Part shown: positions 1 through 8,603 of the stretch, one piece after another | Layout: the number at the start of each line of letters is the position of its first letter | Numbering within the stretch: the first letter of the stretch is position 1 | Assembly: GCF_002434265.1 (NCBI RefSeq) | Contig: NZ_DJJS01000007.1 | Span: forward strand, 244,014-308,013 | Reading direction: 5' to 3' | Origin: Pseudomonas sp. UBA6562 | GTDB lineage: Bacteria > Pseudomonadota > Gammaproteobacteria > Pseudomonadales > Pseudomonadaceae | Length of the DNA: 64,000 bases | Position numbers and translations under genes: made by a program | The notes under the pieces: model-generated | The model's database searches: none | Told to the model about the DNA's origin: nothing | The model's input: only the letters and a program-made list of their open reading frames with translations

Positions 1-67
1 GGGCGTTCTTCTATGGGGTTCGCTTAGGGCGGCCGGGCCCCTCGCTCAGCCAGTCCATGCCGACGCG

Positions 68-1219
68 TCACAGCGCGTAATGCTTCAACTCCCGCGCAAT
101 CAGCAGCCGCTGGATCTCGCTCGACCCTTCATAAATCTGCGTGATGCGCGCATCGCGGTAATAGCGCTCGACCGGGTAGTCCTCCAGATAGCCATAGCCG
201 CCATGCACCTGGATCGCCATCGAGCACACGCGCTCGGCCATTTCCGAAGCGAACAGCTTGGCTTGCGAGGCCTCGGACAAACAAGGCCTGCCGGCGCTGC
301 GCAGGCGTGCGGCGTGGAGGATCAACAGGCGCGCGGCGTTGACCTGCACCTGCATGTCGGCCAGCAGGTTGGCGATGCTCTGGTGCTCGGCGATCGGCTT
401 GCCGAACTGCACCCGCTCGCGGGCGTAGCCCAGCGCCGCCTCGAACGCCGCCCTGGCGATGCCCAGGGCCTGGGCGGCGATGCCGATGCGCCCGCCTTCG
501 AGGTTGGAAAGGGCGATGGCCAGGCCTTTGCCGCGCTCGCCGAGCAGGTTCGCGGCCGGGATGCGGCAGTCGTTCAGGCTGACTGCGCAGGTGTCGCTGG
601 CGCGGATGCCCATCTTGTGTTCGCTGCGCTCGACATGGAAGCCGGGCGTGTCTGTAGGTACCAGAAAGGCCGACAGGCCTTTCTTGCCCAGCGCCGGGTC
701 GGTCACGGCAAAGACGATGGCCAGGCCCGCCCGACGCCCGTTGCTGACGAACTGTTTGGCGCCGTTGAGCACCCACTCGTCACCCACGCGCTCGGCCCGG
801 GTGCGCAGGTTATGCGCTTCGGAGCCAGCCTGGGGCTCGGTCAGGCAGAAGCAGCCGATGACCTCGCCGCTCGCCAGGCGCGCCAGCCAGGTGGCTTGCT
901 GCTCGGCGTTGCCATGGGCCAGCAGCGGGCCGCAGCCCACCGAGTTGTGGATGCTCATCAGGGCGCCGGTGGCGCCGTCGGCCACGGAGATTTCCTCCAC
1001 CGCCAGGGCGTAGGCGACGTAGTCGGTGTAGCTGCCGCCTTGGGTGTCGGGCACCACCATGCCGAGCAGGCCCAGCTCGCCCATCTGGCGCACCACGCCG
1101 TCGTCGATCCAGGCGGCCTTTTCCCAGGCCTGGGCATGCGGGGCGATCTCGTTGCGGGCGAAATCGCGCGCCATGTCGCGGATCATCACCTGCTCTTCGT
1201 TCAGTTCGATGTCGTGCAT
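68..1219 (-). CDS. Acyl-CoA dehydrogenase, isobutyryl-CoA type
   Basis: FAD-dependent acyl-CoA dehydrogenase of 383 residues, the normal length for the short/branched-chain family. The N-terminal helical domain, the middle beta domain (CFCLTEPQAGS near residue 140) and the C-terminal helical domain are all present. The C-terminal YEGSSEIQR segment carries the catalytic base Glu364. The HGGYGYLEDYPVERYYRD stretch strongly resembles isobutyryl-CoA dehydrogenases. The gene lies 13 bases downstream of a 3-hydroxyisobutyryl-CoA hydrolase-like gene, so the pair would supply two steps of valine breakdown (isobutyryl-CoA to methacrylyl-CoA, and hydrolysis of 3-hydroxyisobutyryl-CoA). The substrate assignment is inference; the family is certain. 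Confidence 0.92.
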   Translation of the reverse strand: MHDIELNEEQVMIRDMARDFARNEIAPHAQAWEKAAWIDDGVVRQMGELGLLGMVVPDTQGGSYTDYVAYALAVEEISVADGATGALMSIHNSVGCGPLLAHGNAEQQATWLARLASGEVIGCFCLTEPQAGSEAHNLRTRAERVGDEWVLNGAKQFVSNGRRAGLAIVFAVTDPALGKKGLSAFLVPTDTPGFHVERSEHKMGIRASDTCAVSLNDCRIPAANLLGERGKGLAIALSNLEGGRIGIAAQALGIARAAFEAALGYARERVQFGKPIAEHQSIANLLADMQVQVNAARLLILHAARLRSAGRPCLSEASQAKLFASEMAERVCSMAIQVHGGYGYLEDYPVERYYRDARITQIYEGSSEIQRLLIARELKHYAL

Positions 1220-1232
1220 GCGGAGCTCCGGG

Positions 1233-2303
1233 TCAAAGGCCTTCGAAGAATCGCGCCACCTGGGCGTCGGATACGGCTGCGGGGGTTGGCGGCTTCCAGC
1301 GCGGTTGTTTGTCCTTGTCGATCAGCAAAGCACGCACGCCCTCGATGATGTCGCCGTGCTCGAACCACTGCCGGTCGACGTGCAGCTCCTGGGCGAAGCA
1401 CTGCTCCAGGGTCAGTTCGCGGCCGCGGCGCACTAGTTCCAAGGTCACCGCCATGGCCAGGGGCGAGCGGGTTTCCAGCAGATCGGCGGTGGCCAGCGCC
1501 CAGGCATGGCTGTCACCGAGGTTCACGGCGCGCAGTTGTTCGATGAACGCCGGCACATTGGCCTGCGCGAAGTAGTGGTCGATCGCCGGCCGCAGGGCCG
1601 CCAGCGGTGCCTCTTCCAGACGCTGCTGGCCGAGTTTGGCGAGTAGCCCTTGCAGGTCCTTGAGTGGGTAGCTGCCGAATTGCACACGGTCCAGGCCGGC
1701 GTCCAGCTCGGCCAGGGCGGCGCTGGGCAGGTACCAGTCGGCCAGCCCGCAGTACAGGGCGTCGGCCGCCTGGATCTGGTTGCCGGTGACGCCCAGGTAC
1801 ACGCCCAACTGGCCGGGCAGGCGCGAAAGGAAATAGCTGCCGCCCACATCGGGGAAGTAACCGATGCCCACTTCGGGCATGCCCAAACGGCTGCGTTCGG
1901 TGACGACGCGCAGGTCGCAGGCCTGCGCCAGGCCCATGCCGCCACCGAGGGTGAAGCCGTCCATCAGCACCATCAAGGGCTTGGGATAGCGGTGCAGGCA
2001 CAGGTCGAGCGCATATTCCTCTTCGAAGAACACCTTGTGCAAGGTGCTGCCGGCCTTATAGCTGTCGTACAGCGAGCGGATGTCGCCGCCGGCGCAGAAG
2101 CCCTTGGGGCCTTCGCCACGCAGCACCACGGCCAGTACCTGATTGTCATGGCGCCAGGCGTCGAGCTGGCGCTGCAGGCTGCGCACCATTTCCAGGGTCA
2201 GCGCGTTGAGACCTTCGGGGCGGTTCAGGGTGAGGTGGCCGATGCGGTTGCGGACGCTCGCCAGCACCTGGGTGGCGGGTGGGGTTGGGGCCTGTGCGGT
2301 CAT
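1233..2303 (-). CDS. Enoyl-CoA hydratase/isomerase family, 3-hydroxyisobutyryl-CoA hydrolase-like
   Basis: Crotonase-fold protein of 356 residues, the length typical of HIBCH-type hydrolases rather than the ~260 of plain enoyl-CoA hydratases. The oxyanion-hole segments CAGGDIRSLY and DGFTLGGGMGL are visible, as is the active-site MPEVGIGYFPDVGG block. The start at 2303 was chosen because AAGGAG lies 6 bases upstream of this ATG; the reading frame stays open to 2420 but has no site there. It would hydrolyse 3-hydroxyisobutyryl-CoA in valine catabolism, next to the acyl-CoA dehydrogenase with which it is probably co-transcribed. A generic enoyl-CoA hydratase role is the alternative. Confidence 0.9.
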   Translation of the reverse strand: MTAQAPTPPATQVLASVRNRIGHLTLNRPEGLNALTLEMVRSLQRQLDAWRHDNQVLAVVLRGEGPKGFCAGGDIRSLYDSYKAGSTLHKVFFEEEYALDLCLHRYPKPLMVLMDGFTLGGGMGLAQACDLRVVTERSRLGMPEVGIGYFPDVGGSYFLSRLPGQLGVYLGVTGNQIQAADALYCGLADWYLPSAALAELDAGLDRVQFGSYPLKDLQGLLAKLGQQRLEEAPLAALRPAIDHYFAQANVPAFIEQLRAVNLGDSHAWALATADLLETRSPLAMAVTLELVRRGRELTLEQCFAQELHVDRQWFEHGDIIEGVRALLIDKDKQPRWKPPTPAAVSDAQVARFFEGL

Positions 2304-2505
2304 CGCGATCTCCTTGCGGGGTTGTCGTTGTCCAGGAAGCGCTGCGCTACGCGGGGTCGGCCGATGCTGGCATGGGCAAAAGGCCCGGACAATCGGCAAA
2401 TCTGCAGCGCAGTGCTGCATTTTTGCCTTGGCTAGGCTCTTCCTGCGAGTGCGTGCGCGTCGTGCTTGTGACAGCGACGGCGGGTAGATGACCTATTGAT
2501 TTACC

Positions 2506-3636
2506 CTAAGGCCCTGTACGGATCGGTAGAGTCGTGGGCGCAAGCCTGCGCTCACGGATCCGCAGCTTGAGCCACTGCCAACCGCGCACGGCGACGCCCA
2601 ATGCAACCCCGCTCGGCCGCCAGCTGAAACAGCTCAAGCGCCAGTGCTCGATGAACCCGGTCTGCCGCTCATGCAGTTGATGGCTGGAATTGTCCAGGCT
2701 CACTCGCGAAGCATCGATCCACGCCCAGCCTTCGTCCAACCCCCAGTGGATCAGCGCTTCGAGCAACACCCGGCCACTGCCCAGGTCGCGGTGCTCGGGC
2801 AGGAAGGCCAGGTTGTAGTCATAGAAGCGCCCGCCTTCGAGCAAGCCTAGGCGATAGCTGATGCAGCGTCCGTCCAGTTCCAACAGCACCGCACAGACCT
2901 GGCCCTGCTCGGCCAGCGCGGTGAAGGCCTGGTACATCCACTGCCGGCGCTGTGCGCCGGAAAAGATGCCCACCGAGTCGTCGCCTTTCCAACTGGCATC
3001 TTCCACCGCACTGACCGCGTCGAGCAGCACGCCGATGTTCGCTGCATCGGCCAGCACGCGGCGCTCCACTGCGCCGCAGGCAGCGATGCGCTTGCGCGCC
3101 CGGCGCAGTTTGTAGCGCGGGTCGCCGCTGACTTCCTGGCGGTCGGCGGCGCTGATGCGGTGCACCGGCACGCGGCAGCTCAGGCGCCGTTCGAAGGCCG
3201 AGCTGTGACGGGTCCAACAGGTCAGCCAGGGCTCGTCGGCGGTCGCCGAGGACACTTCGCTCAGTTGCAGCAGCGCGTGCGGCAGGCGCCGACGAATGCA
3301 GCGCAGCACCTGGCCGGCGGCTTGCACCGGCAACTCGATCAGCAGCGCGATGCGGTCGCTCAGCGGGTAGCCCAGGTGGCGTACCACCGCCACGCGCAGC
3401 AGGCCGAACGCCTCGCGGCTGCGTACCAGCGGCAGGCACAGGCGTAGCTCGCCCTCCGCGTAGCCCAGCAGCACCGCCAGTTCCTGGCCCGGACCCAGCG
3501 CTTGGGCGGCGGCGCGCAGCCAGCCCAGGTGGTTGAACGGGGTGCTGCCGGCCACGCGCTGGCGCAGCGCCTCGTATTGGATGGCAGGAAAATTCGCCTC
3601 GCTCAGCGAGTGGTACCAGCGCAGTTCCACGGTCAT
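2506..3636 (-). CDS. GNAT_6/FemAB-like acyltransferase at the end of the EPS operon
   Basis: Protein of 376 residues resembling the CelD/BcsL-type GNAT_6 proteins found in polysaccharide loci. The acetyltransferase-like core spans roughly residues 165-310, with a basic YKLRRARKRI segment, GRCISYRLGLL, and YDYNLAFLPEHRDLGSGR, a plausible acyl-CoA or aminoacyl-tRNA binding region. No signal peptide is evident. It is the last gene of the exopolysaccharide operon and starts 3 bases after the stop of the preceding GNAT gene. The likely role is acylation of a sugar or lipid-linked intermediate in the cytoplasm; the actual acyl donor and target are unknown. Confidence 0.75.
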   Translation of the reverse strand: MTVELRWYHSLSEANFPAIQYEALRQRVAGSTPFNHLGWLRAAAQALGPGQELAVLLGYAEGELRLCLPLVRSREAFGLLRVAVVRHLGYPLSDRIALLIELPVQAAGQVLRCIRRRLPHALLQLSEVSSATADEPWLTCWTRHSSAFERRLSCRVPVHRISAADRQEVSGDPRYKLRRARKRIAACGAVERRVLADAANIGVLLDAVSAVEDASWKGDDSVGIFSGAQRRQWMYQAFTALAEQGQVCAVLLELDGRCISYRLGLLEGGRFYDYNLAFLPEHRDLGSGRVLLEALIHWGLDEGWAWIDASRVSLDNSSHQLHERQTGFIEHWRLSCFSWRPSGVALGVAVRGWQWLKLRIRERRLAPTTLPIRTGP

Positions 3637-3639
3637 GGC

Positions 3640-4326
3640 TCAGGCCGCCTTCGCCGGCGGCGTGACCACGGCCTTGCGCAACCCGTCCAGGCGCGAGCCT
3701 TGATAACGGCTCTGCCGGTAAAACTTGTAGCCGAACAGGTGGTACACGTGTTGGATGCGCCCTTGCTCGTGGTAGCCCATGCGCAAGTGCAGGCGCAACG
3801 CCGGGACATTGTGCAGCGCGCACACGTCGACCACTTTCACGCAGCCCTGGGCGCGCATCACCTGCCACAGGCACAGCTGCGCCTCGGTGGAAATCGGCGT
3901 GCCCCAGTAACGGCGTATCGACTCGCCGCCGAACTGGAAGAACTCGCCAGGTCCTACCGGGAACCAGCAGCCGAAGTGGTGGCGGTCGTGGTAGTCGCGG
4001 GTGCTGCCCCAGACGAAGGCGCAGGCGTCGCCGTCCTCGTCCAGCCACATCAGCCCCACATGGCCCTCGGCGGCCAGTTCGCGCATGGTCTGCACGCGGT
4101 CGCCGAAGTGCCGGGCGAAGGCCGGTGCGTTGTGCACCGTGATGCGCTGCATGTGCAAGGCCGGCGCAGCCTTGGTGCTGTGCGGGGGCACGGGCGTCAC
4201 CAGGTCGCGTTCCATCCACAGCAGTTGCTCGTGGCGATAGACGAAGCGCCGCACGATGCCATTGACGGCGCCGCGCAGGCCTTTGCGCCGGACGTACTGC
4301 TCAAGGGTGCTCAATGCAGAGATCAT
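3640..4326 (-). CDS. GNAT-family N-acetyltransferase of the EPS operon
   Basis: Protein of 228 residues with a GNAT-like core. The segments VGLMWLDEDGDACAFVWGS (beta strands before the acetyl-CoA site), RYWGTPISTEAQLCLWQVM and VPALRLHLRMGYHEQGR fit the family, the last matching the C-terminal NxxALxLYxKxGF-type region. A basic N-terminus (RRKGLRGAVNGIVRRFVYRHEQ) suggests membrane or nucleic-acid surface contact but no membrane segment. It sits between the periplasmic glycosidase and the FemAB-like gene, so both terminal genes of the operon are candidate modifying acyltransferases. Specific substrate not recognisable. Confidence 0.7.
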   Translation of the reverse strand: MISALSTLEQYVRRKGLRGAVNGIVRRFVYRHEQLLWMERDLVTPVPPHSTKAAPALHMQRITVHNAPAFARHFGDRVQTMRELAAEGHVGLMWLDEDGDACAFVWGSTRDYHDRHHFGCWFPVGPGEFFQFGGESIRRYWGTPISTEAQLCLWQVMRAQGCVKVVDVCALHNVPALRLHLRMGYHEQGRIQHVYHLFGYKFYRQSRYQGSRLDGLRKAVVTPPAKAA

Positions 4327-4354
4327 GGTGCCTCCAGGGCGGGGTGGGGTCGGG

Positions 4355-6286
4355 TCAGCGACGATTGATCCAGGTCAGCGCGAACAGCGTGCGCCCGGCG
4401 AGGGCGAGCCGCGCTTGCCCGTCCGTGCAGATGAAAGGCGCGTCGCGCGGCTGCTGGTTGGGGCCGAACAGCTGCAAGGTGGCGCCGTGGCAAGCCTTGC
4501 CCAGGCCGTCGACGCGCAGGTGCTGAGTACGGCCGGCCTTGTTGACGCCGAACAGGCTGCGCCGATCGCCGTCGGCCATGGCCAGGGCGTCCACTTCGAA
4601 GCCGTCGTTGTCCAACGCCAGCACGTGCGGCAACCAGTGCCGCTGCATGAATTGGTGCGCCAGGGCCACGGGCTTTGCAGTGAAGCGGCCACGGCCTTCG
4701 TCGACTGCGACCATGCCCTTGGGCCAGGCAGCCTCGTCGCCCAGGTGGAACCAGTTGAGCATGTCCAGCAGGCCGTCGGCCGAGGCGTTGATGGCCACCG
4801 ACGCCCACCACAGGCCGGCGAAATCGGTGTTCTGCTCATAGGGACTGAGGTTCGAGCCGCTGGAAATGTTGGTCTGGTCGAGCAGCAGGGCCTTGCGCGG
4901 CCGGCCTTGGGCGTCCAGACCGACCAGCTCGGCAGCCTGACGCACGTGGGTGCGGTAGATCCGCGTGGCCAGCAGATCGCGCACCATCCACTGGTGCCAG
5001 GCCAGCGCGTCGATCTGCTCGCCATGACTGGCCAGCAGACGGCGCGCCCAGTCCAGGCCGATGCGCGCGGCGCTGTCGTCGTGCAGCGGGCCGTTGACCA
5101 GGTTGGAGCTGGCCGGCATGGCGATGCGCACCCCGGCCTCGCGCGCACCGGGATAGCGCCGTACTTGTGCGGCCAGGGTTTCGAAGTCACGGGCGTAGCG
5201 GGCGTAGTCGGGGTAGTTGAGGTTCGGTTCGTCGGCGAAGGCCACATAGTGCAGCGCTTTGCCGCCCAGTTCGACGCTGGTGGCGAGCCAGGCGTCGAGC
5301 CCCTCGCGAGTGTCGCGATCCGGATCGAGTACGGCGCGCCGCCCGCTGCCGGCCAGCAGGGTGATGTCTTGGGCGATGGGGTAGCGGTCCAGGTAAAAAC
5401 GGCGCATCGGGCGCTCGTAGCCGGGCTGGCGGCGCAGCACGTCGACGAAGCTGTACCAACCGGTCGCCTGCGGTTGCACGACGTCGATGGCGGGATAGCT
5501 GGCCTCGGGCGGCAACTGGTAGGGCACGTTCACGCCCAGACTCGCGCTGCGCCCGAGTACCTTGCGGCCCACGCGCAACGCCACCTGGCCGTCGGCCAGG
5601 GCCAGCGGGCCGAGGTGGTCGGCGCGCTGGGCGAACAGGTTGGCGCTGCCGTCCAGCCAGAACGCCGCCTTGCCGCGGCCGATCAGGCGTAAGCGGTAAG
5701 TGCGCGCTTGCTTGGCCACGGGCAGGGCCAGGCGGTCGAATTGCCAGTAGGCGCGGTAGGGTTTGAGCGGCAGTTCCTGACCCTGCCCGTCGTCCAGCCG
5801 TTCGACGCGCAAGGCCCGTACCCCGCCGTGGAACTTGCCGGCCAGGCTTGCGTGTTCGCCGGCCTCGACGCGGAAATACAGCACGGTGTTGGCGGGGGCC
5901 TGCACGCTGAAGTGCACCTTGGCCGGCGCGAACTGGGCGCGGGTGCTCGCATTGAGCGTGACGCGATAGCGCCGGAAGCTGTAGCCCGGTACTTCCAACT
6001 GATAGGCGTGCTCGCTGGCGGCCAGCGGCCAGCGCTGCTCGCCGGAGGTTTGCGTGCGCTCGATGTGGCGCTCGCCTTGCAGGTGTCCGTGGCCGTCGAG
6101 CAGGTAGAGGTATTCCTCGGCGGCATCGGCCTGCCAAGCCGGGCGCCAGTCGATGTCCAGGGTGTCGTTGCCAGACGGTTGCAGGTACAGGCTGCCGTCG
6201 CGCAGGTCGCTCCAGGTCAGCGGCTCGGCCTGGCCTGGCCCGGCCAGGATGAGGACGGCCAAGGCCAACAATGCGCGCGGGCTCAT
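4355..6286 (-). CDS. Secreted TIM-barrel glycosidase-like protein of the EPS operon
   Basis: Protein of 643 residues beginning with a cleavable signal peptide (hydrophobic residues 4-20, ending GPGQA). An N-terminal beta-rich part (to about 260) precedes a (beta/alpha)8-like region. That region contains VAFADEPNLNYPDY, which has the shape of the clan GH-A acid/base motif (Glu353), and DMLNWFHLGDEA further on; a beta-sandwich tail ends at INRR. This layout recalls PslG/GH39-type periplasmic hydrolases that accompany EPS secretion. The start at 6286 overlaps the flippase stop (ATGA). It probably trims or releases the polymer in the periplasm. The family assignment comes from motif shape, not an alignment. 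Confidence 0.7.
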   Translation of the reverse strand: MSPRALLALAVLILAGPGQAEPLTWSDLRDGSLYLQPSGNDTLDIDWRPAWQADAAEEYLYLLDGHGHLQGERHIERTQTSGEQRWPLAASEHAYQLEVPGYSFRRYRVTLNASTRAQFAPAKVHFSVQAPANTVLYFRVEAGEHASLAGKFHGGVRALRVERLDDGQGQELPLKPYRAYWQFDRLALPVAKQARTYRLRLIGRGKAAFWLDGSANLFAQRADHLGPLALADGQVALRVGRKVLGRSASLGVNVPYQLPPEASYPAIDVVQPQATGWYSFVDVLRRQPGYERPMRRFYLDRYPIAQDITLLAGSGRRAVLDPDRDTREGLDAWLATSVELGGKALHYVAFADEPNLNYPDYARYARDFETLAAQVRRYPGAREAGVRIAMPASSNLVNGPLHDDSAARIGLDWARRLLASHGEQIDALAWHQWMVRDLLATRIYRTHVRQAAELVGLDAQGRPRKALLLDQTNISSGSNLSPYEQNTDFAGLWWASVAINASADGLLDMLNWFHLGDEAAWPKGMVAVDEGRGRFTAKPVALAHQFMQRHWLPHVLALDNDGFEVDALAMADGDRRSLFGVNKAGRTQHLRVDGLGKACHGATLQLFGPNQQPRDAPFICTDGQARLALAGRTLFALTWINRR

Positions 6287-7587
6287 GCCGGGCTCCGTTG
6301 CAGCATCCGCCGCAAGGGCGCGAAGTCGCTGGGCAGCACGATCAGCGTGCGCCACGGCGAGACGCCGCTGAGCCGGCAATACAGCGCCAGCATCATCACC
6401 GCCACGGCCAGATAAGCCACCGACGAGGCCAACGCCGCGCCGAGAATCCCCAGAGCCGGAATCAGCAGCAGGTTCAACGCCAGATTCAGCGCAGCGCCGA
6501 TGCCCATGATCCACGACACCGCCCCTGGGCGGTTCTTGCCCAGCAGGTCGAGGCGCAGGATGCTCACATGGCTGACGCCGAGCAGCCCCGGCAGCAGGCC
6601 GAGCAGCGCAGGGTAGGCCGGCTGGTAGGCGCTGCCGAACAAGGTGACGATCAACCATTCGCCGACCAGCGCCATGCCCAGGCAGGCCAGCAGCATGCTG
6701 GTGCAGGTCAGGCGCAGGGCCAGCGGGGTCAGCCGGCCCATCTCGGTTTCCTGGCGCAGCAGGCGTTTCATCAGCGGTGTGGTGACCGCTTCGGGGACGA
6801 TGAACAGCAGTTCGGCCGCCGCAGTGGCCATGGCGTACAGCCCCAGCGGGGCGCTGCCGAGCAATGCGCCGATCAACAGGAAGTCGCCGCGCTGCATGGT
6901 CTGGCGAAACAGCACGTCGGGATGGCTCTTGGCACTGTAGGCCAGCAGCTCGCGTTGGCCGCTGCGGTCCCAGCGCAGGCCGATGGGATGGGCACGCCCC
7001 AGCCAATACAGGCCAAGCGCGACGAACAGGCCCAAACCACCGAGCCAACTGAGCACCGCCGCTTCCAGAGCGGCGTCGCGCCACCACCACAGCAAACCGC
7101 CGAACAGCAGCAACGGCATCAGCGATTCGAGCAGGCGCAGGGCGTTGTAGGTGCCGGTGGCGCCGGAAGCGTTGTGCAGGGTCAACAGGGCGGTCTTGAG
7201 CACCGACAGCGGTACCGCCAGCAGCAACAGCCAAACCAGCAGCCCGAGTTGCTCGGTGGCTTCCAGTCGGTCGCCCAGCGCTTGCGCCAGGACGATGCAG
7301 AGCAAGGTCAGCAAGGTCGCCAGCAAGCAGCCGAACAGCAGCGCCTGGGTCAGCAGCAGGCCCATGCTGCGTTGCTTGGCCGCTTGGTAGCCCAGGGCGG
7401 TGTTCAGGCCGCCGCAGCCGAGCGCGGCGATCAGGTCGGGCAGGGTGTTGAGCAGGGCGAACAGGCCACGCTCGCTGGGGCCGAGGATGCGTGCCAGGAG
7501 AATGTTGCGCGCCAGGCGCAGCACCAGCATGGCAAGGTTGGTGCCCAGGCTCAGCACCAAGTGGCGTAGATAACCCTTGCCCTTCAT
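6283..7587 (-). CDS. Wzx-type oligosaccharide flippase
   Basis: Integral membrane protein of 434 residues with about 12-14 hydrophobic segments and few charged stretches. The N-terminus (SLGTNLAMLVLRLARNILLARILGPSERGLFALL) is typical of the polysaccharide-synthase/MVF transporters. It would flip the undecaprenyl-linked repeat unit from the cytoplasmic to the periplasmic face for polymerisation. The start at 7587 is fixed by an ATGA overlap with the deacetylase stop, and its own stop overlaps the start of the glycosidase, indicating translational coupling. Confidence 0.88.
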   Translation of the reverse strand: MKGKGYLRHLVLSLGTNLAMLVLRLARNILLARILGPSERGLFALLNTLPDLIAALGCGGLNTALGYQAAKQRSMGLLLTQALLFGCLLATLLTLLCIVLAQALGDRLEATEQLGLLVWLLLLAVPLSVLKTALLTLHNASGATGTYNALRLLESLMPLLLFGGLLWWWRDAALEAAVLSWLGGLGLFVALGLYWLGRAHPIGLRWDRSGQRELLAYSAKSHPDVLFRQTMQRGDFLLIGALLGSAPLGLYAMATAAAELLFIVPEAVTTPLMKRLLRQETEMGRLTPLALRLTCTSMLLACLGMALVGEWLIVTLFGSAYQPAYPALLGLLPGLLGVSHVSILRLDLLGKNRPGAVSWIMGIGAALNLALNLLLIPALGILGAALASSVAYLAVAVMMLALYCRLSGVSPWRTLIVLPSDFAPLRRMLQRSPA

Positions 7588-8594
7588 CGACGCGCTCCCA
7601 GGCACATGCGCCACGCCAGCAGCGAGGGGTGGCGTGCGCTGCGTTGGCTGACGCCGATGCGCGGCAGCGCTAAAGGGTCGTCCTTGGCCTGGTGGATCGC
7701 CTGGCGGGTGCTTAGGGCGAACGCATAGTCGTGCGCTGCCAGGCGCTGACGCACCCGTGCGTCGTGGTCGCCGTTGGGGTAGCAGTACACCGGCAGCGGA
7801 TGCGCGCAGCCTTGTCGCAGCGCCGCACGGCTGCGCGCCAGTTCCGCGTCGAGGCTGGCATCGTCCAACTCGGGTAGCAACGCATGGCTGGCGCCATGGG
7901 GGCCGAAGCTGACCAGCCCCGACGCCTCCAGCTGGCGCACCTGCGGCCAGTCCAGTGCCTGCGGCAGCGATTCGGCCGGGCAGGTGTCGGTGAGCTGGTG
8001 CAGTACCGGGGACGGCAGCGCCTTGAGGCTTTGCAGATAATCCGCCACGGCCTGGCTGCGCAGCGCCTGCGTAGGCGCGGCGAATACCGCCGCGGGGACC
8101 GGGCAGCCTTGCTCGCCCAAGCGCTTGCGCAAGGCCATGCAGGGTGCCTGACCGTGGCTGCCCCACAGCGTTTCGCCCAGGCTCTCCCACCAGAAGCGCT
8201 GGCGGCTGCCGATGTAGTCGGTGGACAGGAAAATGCTCGCCGGCACCCGATGCTGATTCAACAGTGGAAAGGCATGCAGGGCATTGTCGCGCCAGCCGTC
8301 GTCGAAGGTCAGCGCGACCCGCGGGCGCTGTCCGGCCGGCGGCGGTTGCACAGGGTCGAGCAGGCTCATCAGCGGCACGCAGTCGAAGTGCTGGCGCAGC
8401 CAGCGCAACAGCCGGTCGAAGGCCTGCGGCCCGAGGCACAGCTCGTTGCGGTGCGGCAGCTCGGCGCTGGCGTCGTCGGCCAGCACCCGGTGCAGCATCA
8501 GGATCACCCCGCCGCCACGCAGTTGCAGGCGGCCCGCCGGGGAGTTCAGGTACAGCCAACCGCTGGCGCGTTTGAGGTGGGTCTTGATCGGCAT
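7584..8594 (-). CDS. Polysaccharide deacetylase (NodB-type, CE4)
   Basis: Protein of 336 residues with the CE4 motifs: TFDDGWRDN (metal-binding and catalytic aspartates) and FGPHGASHALL (the HxxxH metal-binding pair), followed by YPNGDHDARVRQRL. No signal peptide or membrane anchor is seen, unlike periplasmic PgaB/PelA-type enzymes, so it may act on a lipid-linked sugar at the cytoplasmic face. It lies between a GT2 gene (9 bases upstream) and the flippase (ATGA overlap downstream). Likely N-deacetylation of an acetamido sugar in the EPS repeat. Confidence 0.87.
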   Translation of the reverse strand: MPIKTHLKRASGWLYLNSPAGRLQLRGGGVILMLHRVLADDASAELPHRNELCLGPQAFDRLLRWLRQHFDCVPLMSLLDPVQPPPAGQRPRVALTFDDGWRDNALHAFPLLNQHRVPASIFLSTDYIGSRQRFWWESLGETLWGSHGQAPCMALRKRLGEQGCPVPAAVFAAPTQALRSQAVADYLQSLKALPSPVLHQLTDTCPAESLPQALDWPQVRQLEASGLVSFGPHGASHALLPELDDASLDAELARSRAALRQGCAHPLPVYCYPNGDHDARVRQRLAAHDYAFALSTRQAIHQAKDDPLALPRIGVSQRSARHPSLLAWRMCLGARR

Positions 8595-8603
8595 GGCGAG
8601 TCC

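Noticed and set aside
1..67. Possible C-terminus of a plus-strand gene reading AFFYGVRL
   Set aside because: Only about 25 codons, overlapping the end of the acyl-CoA dehydrogenase gene; no support within the window.
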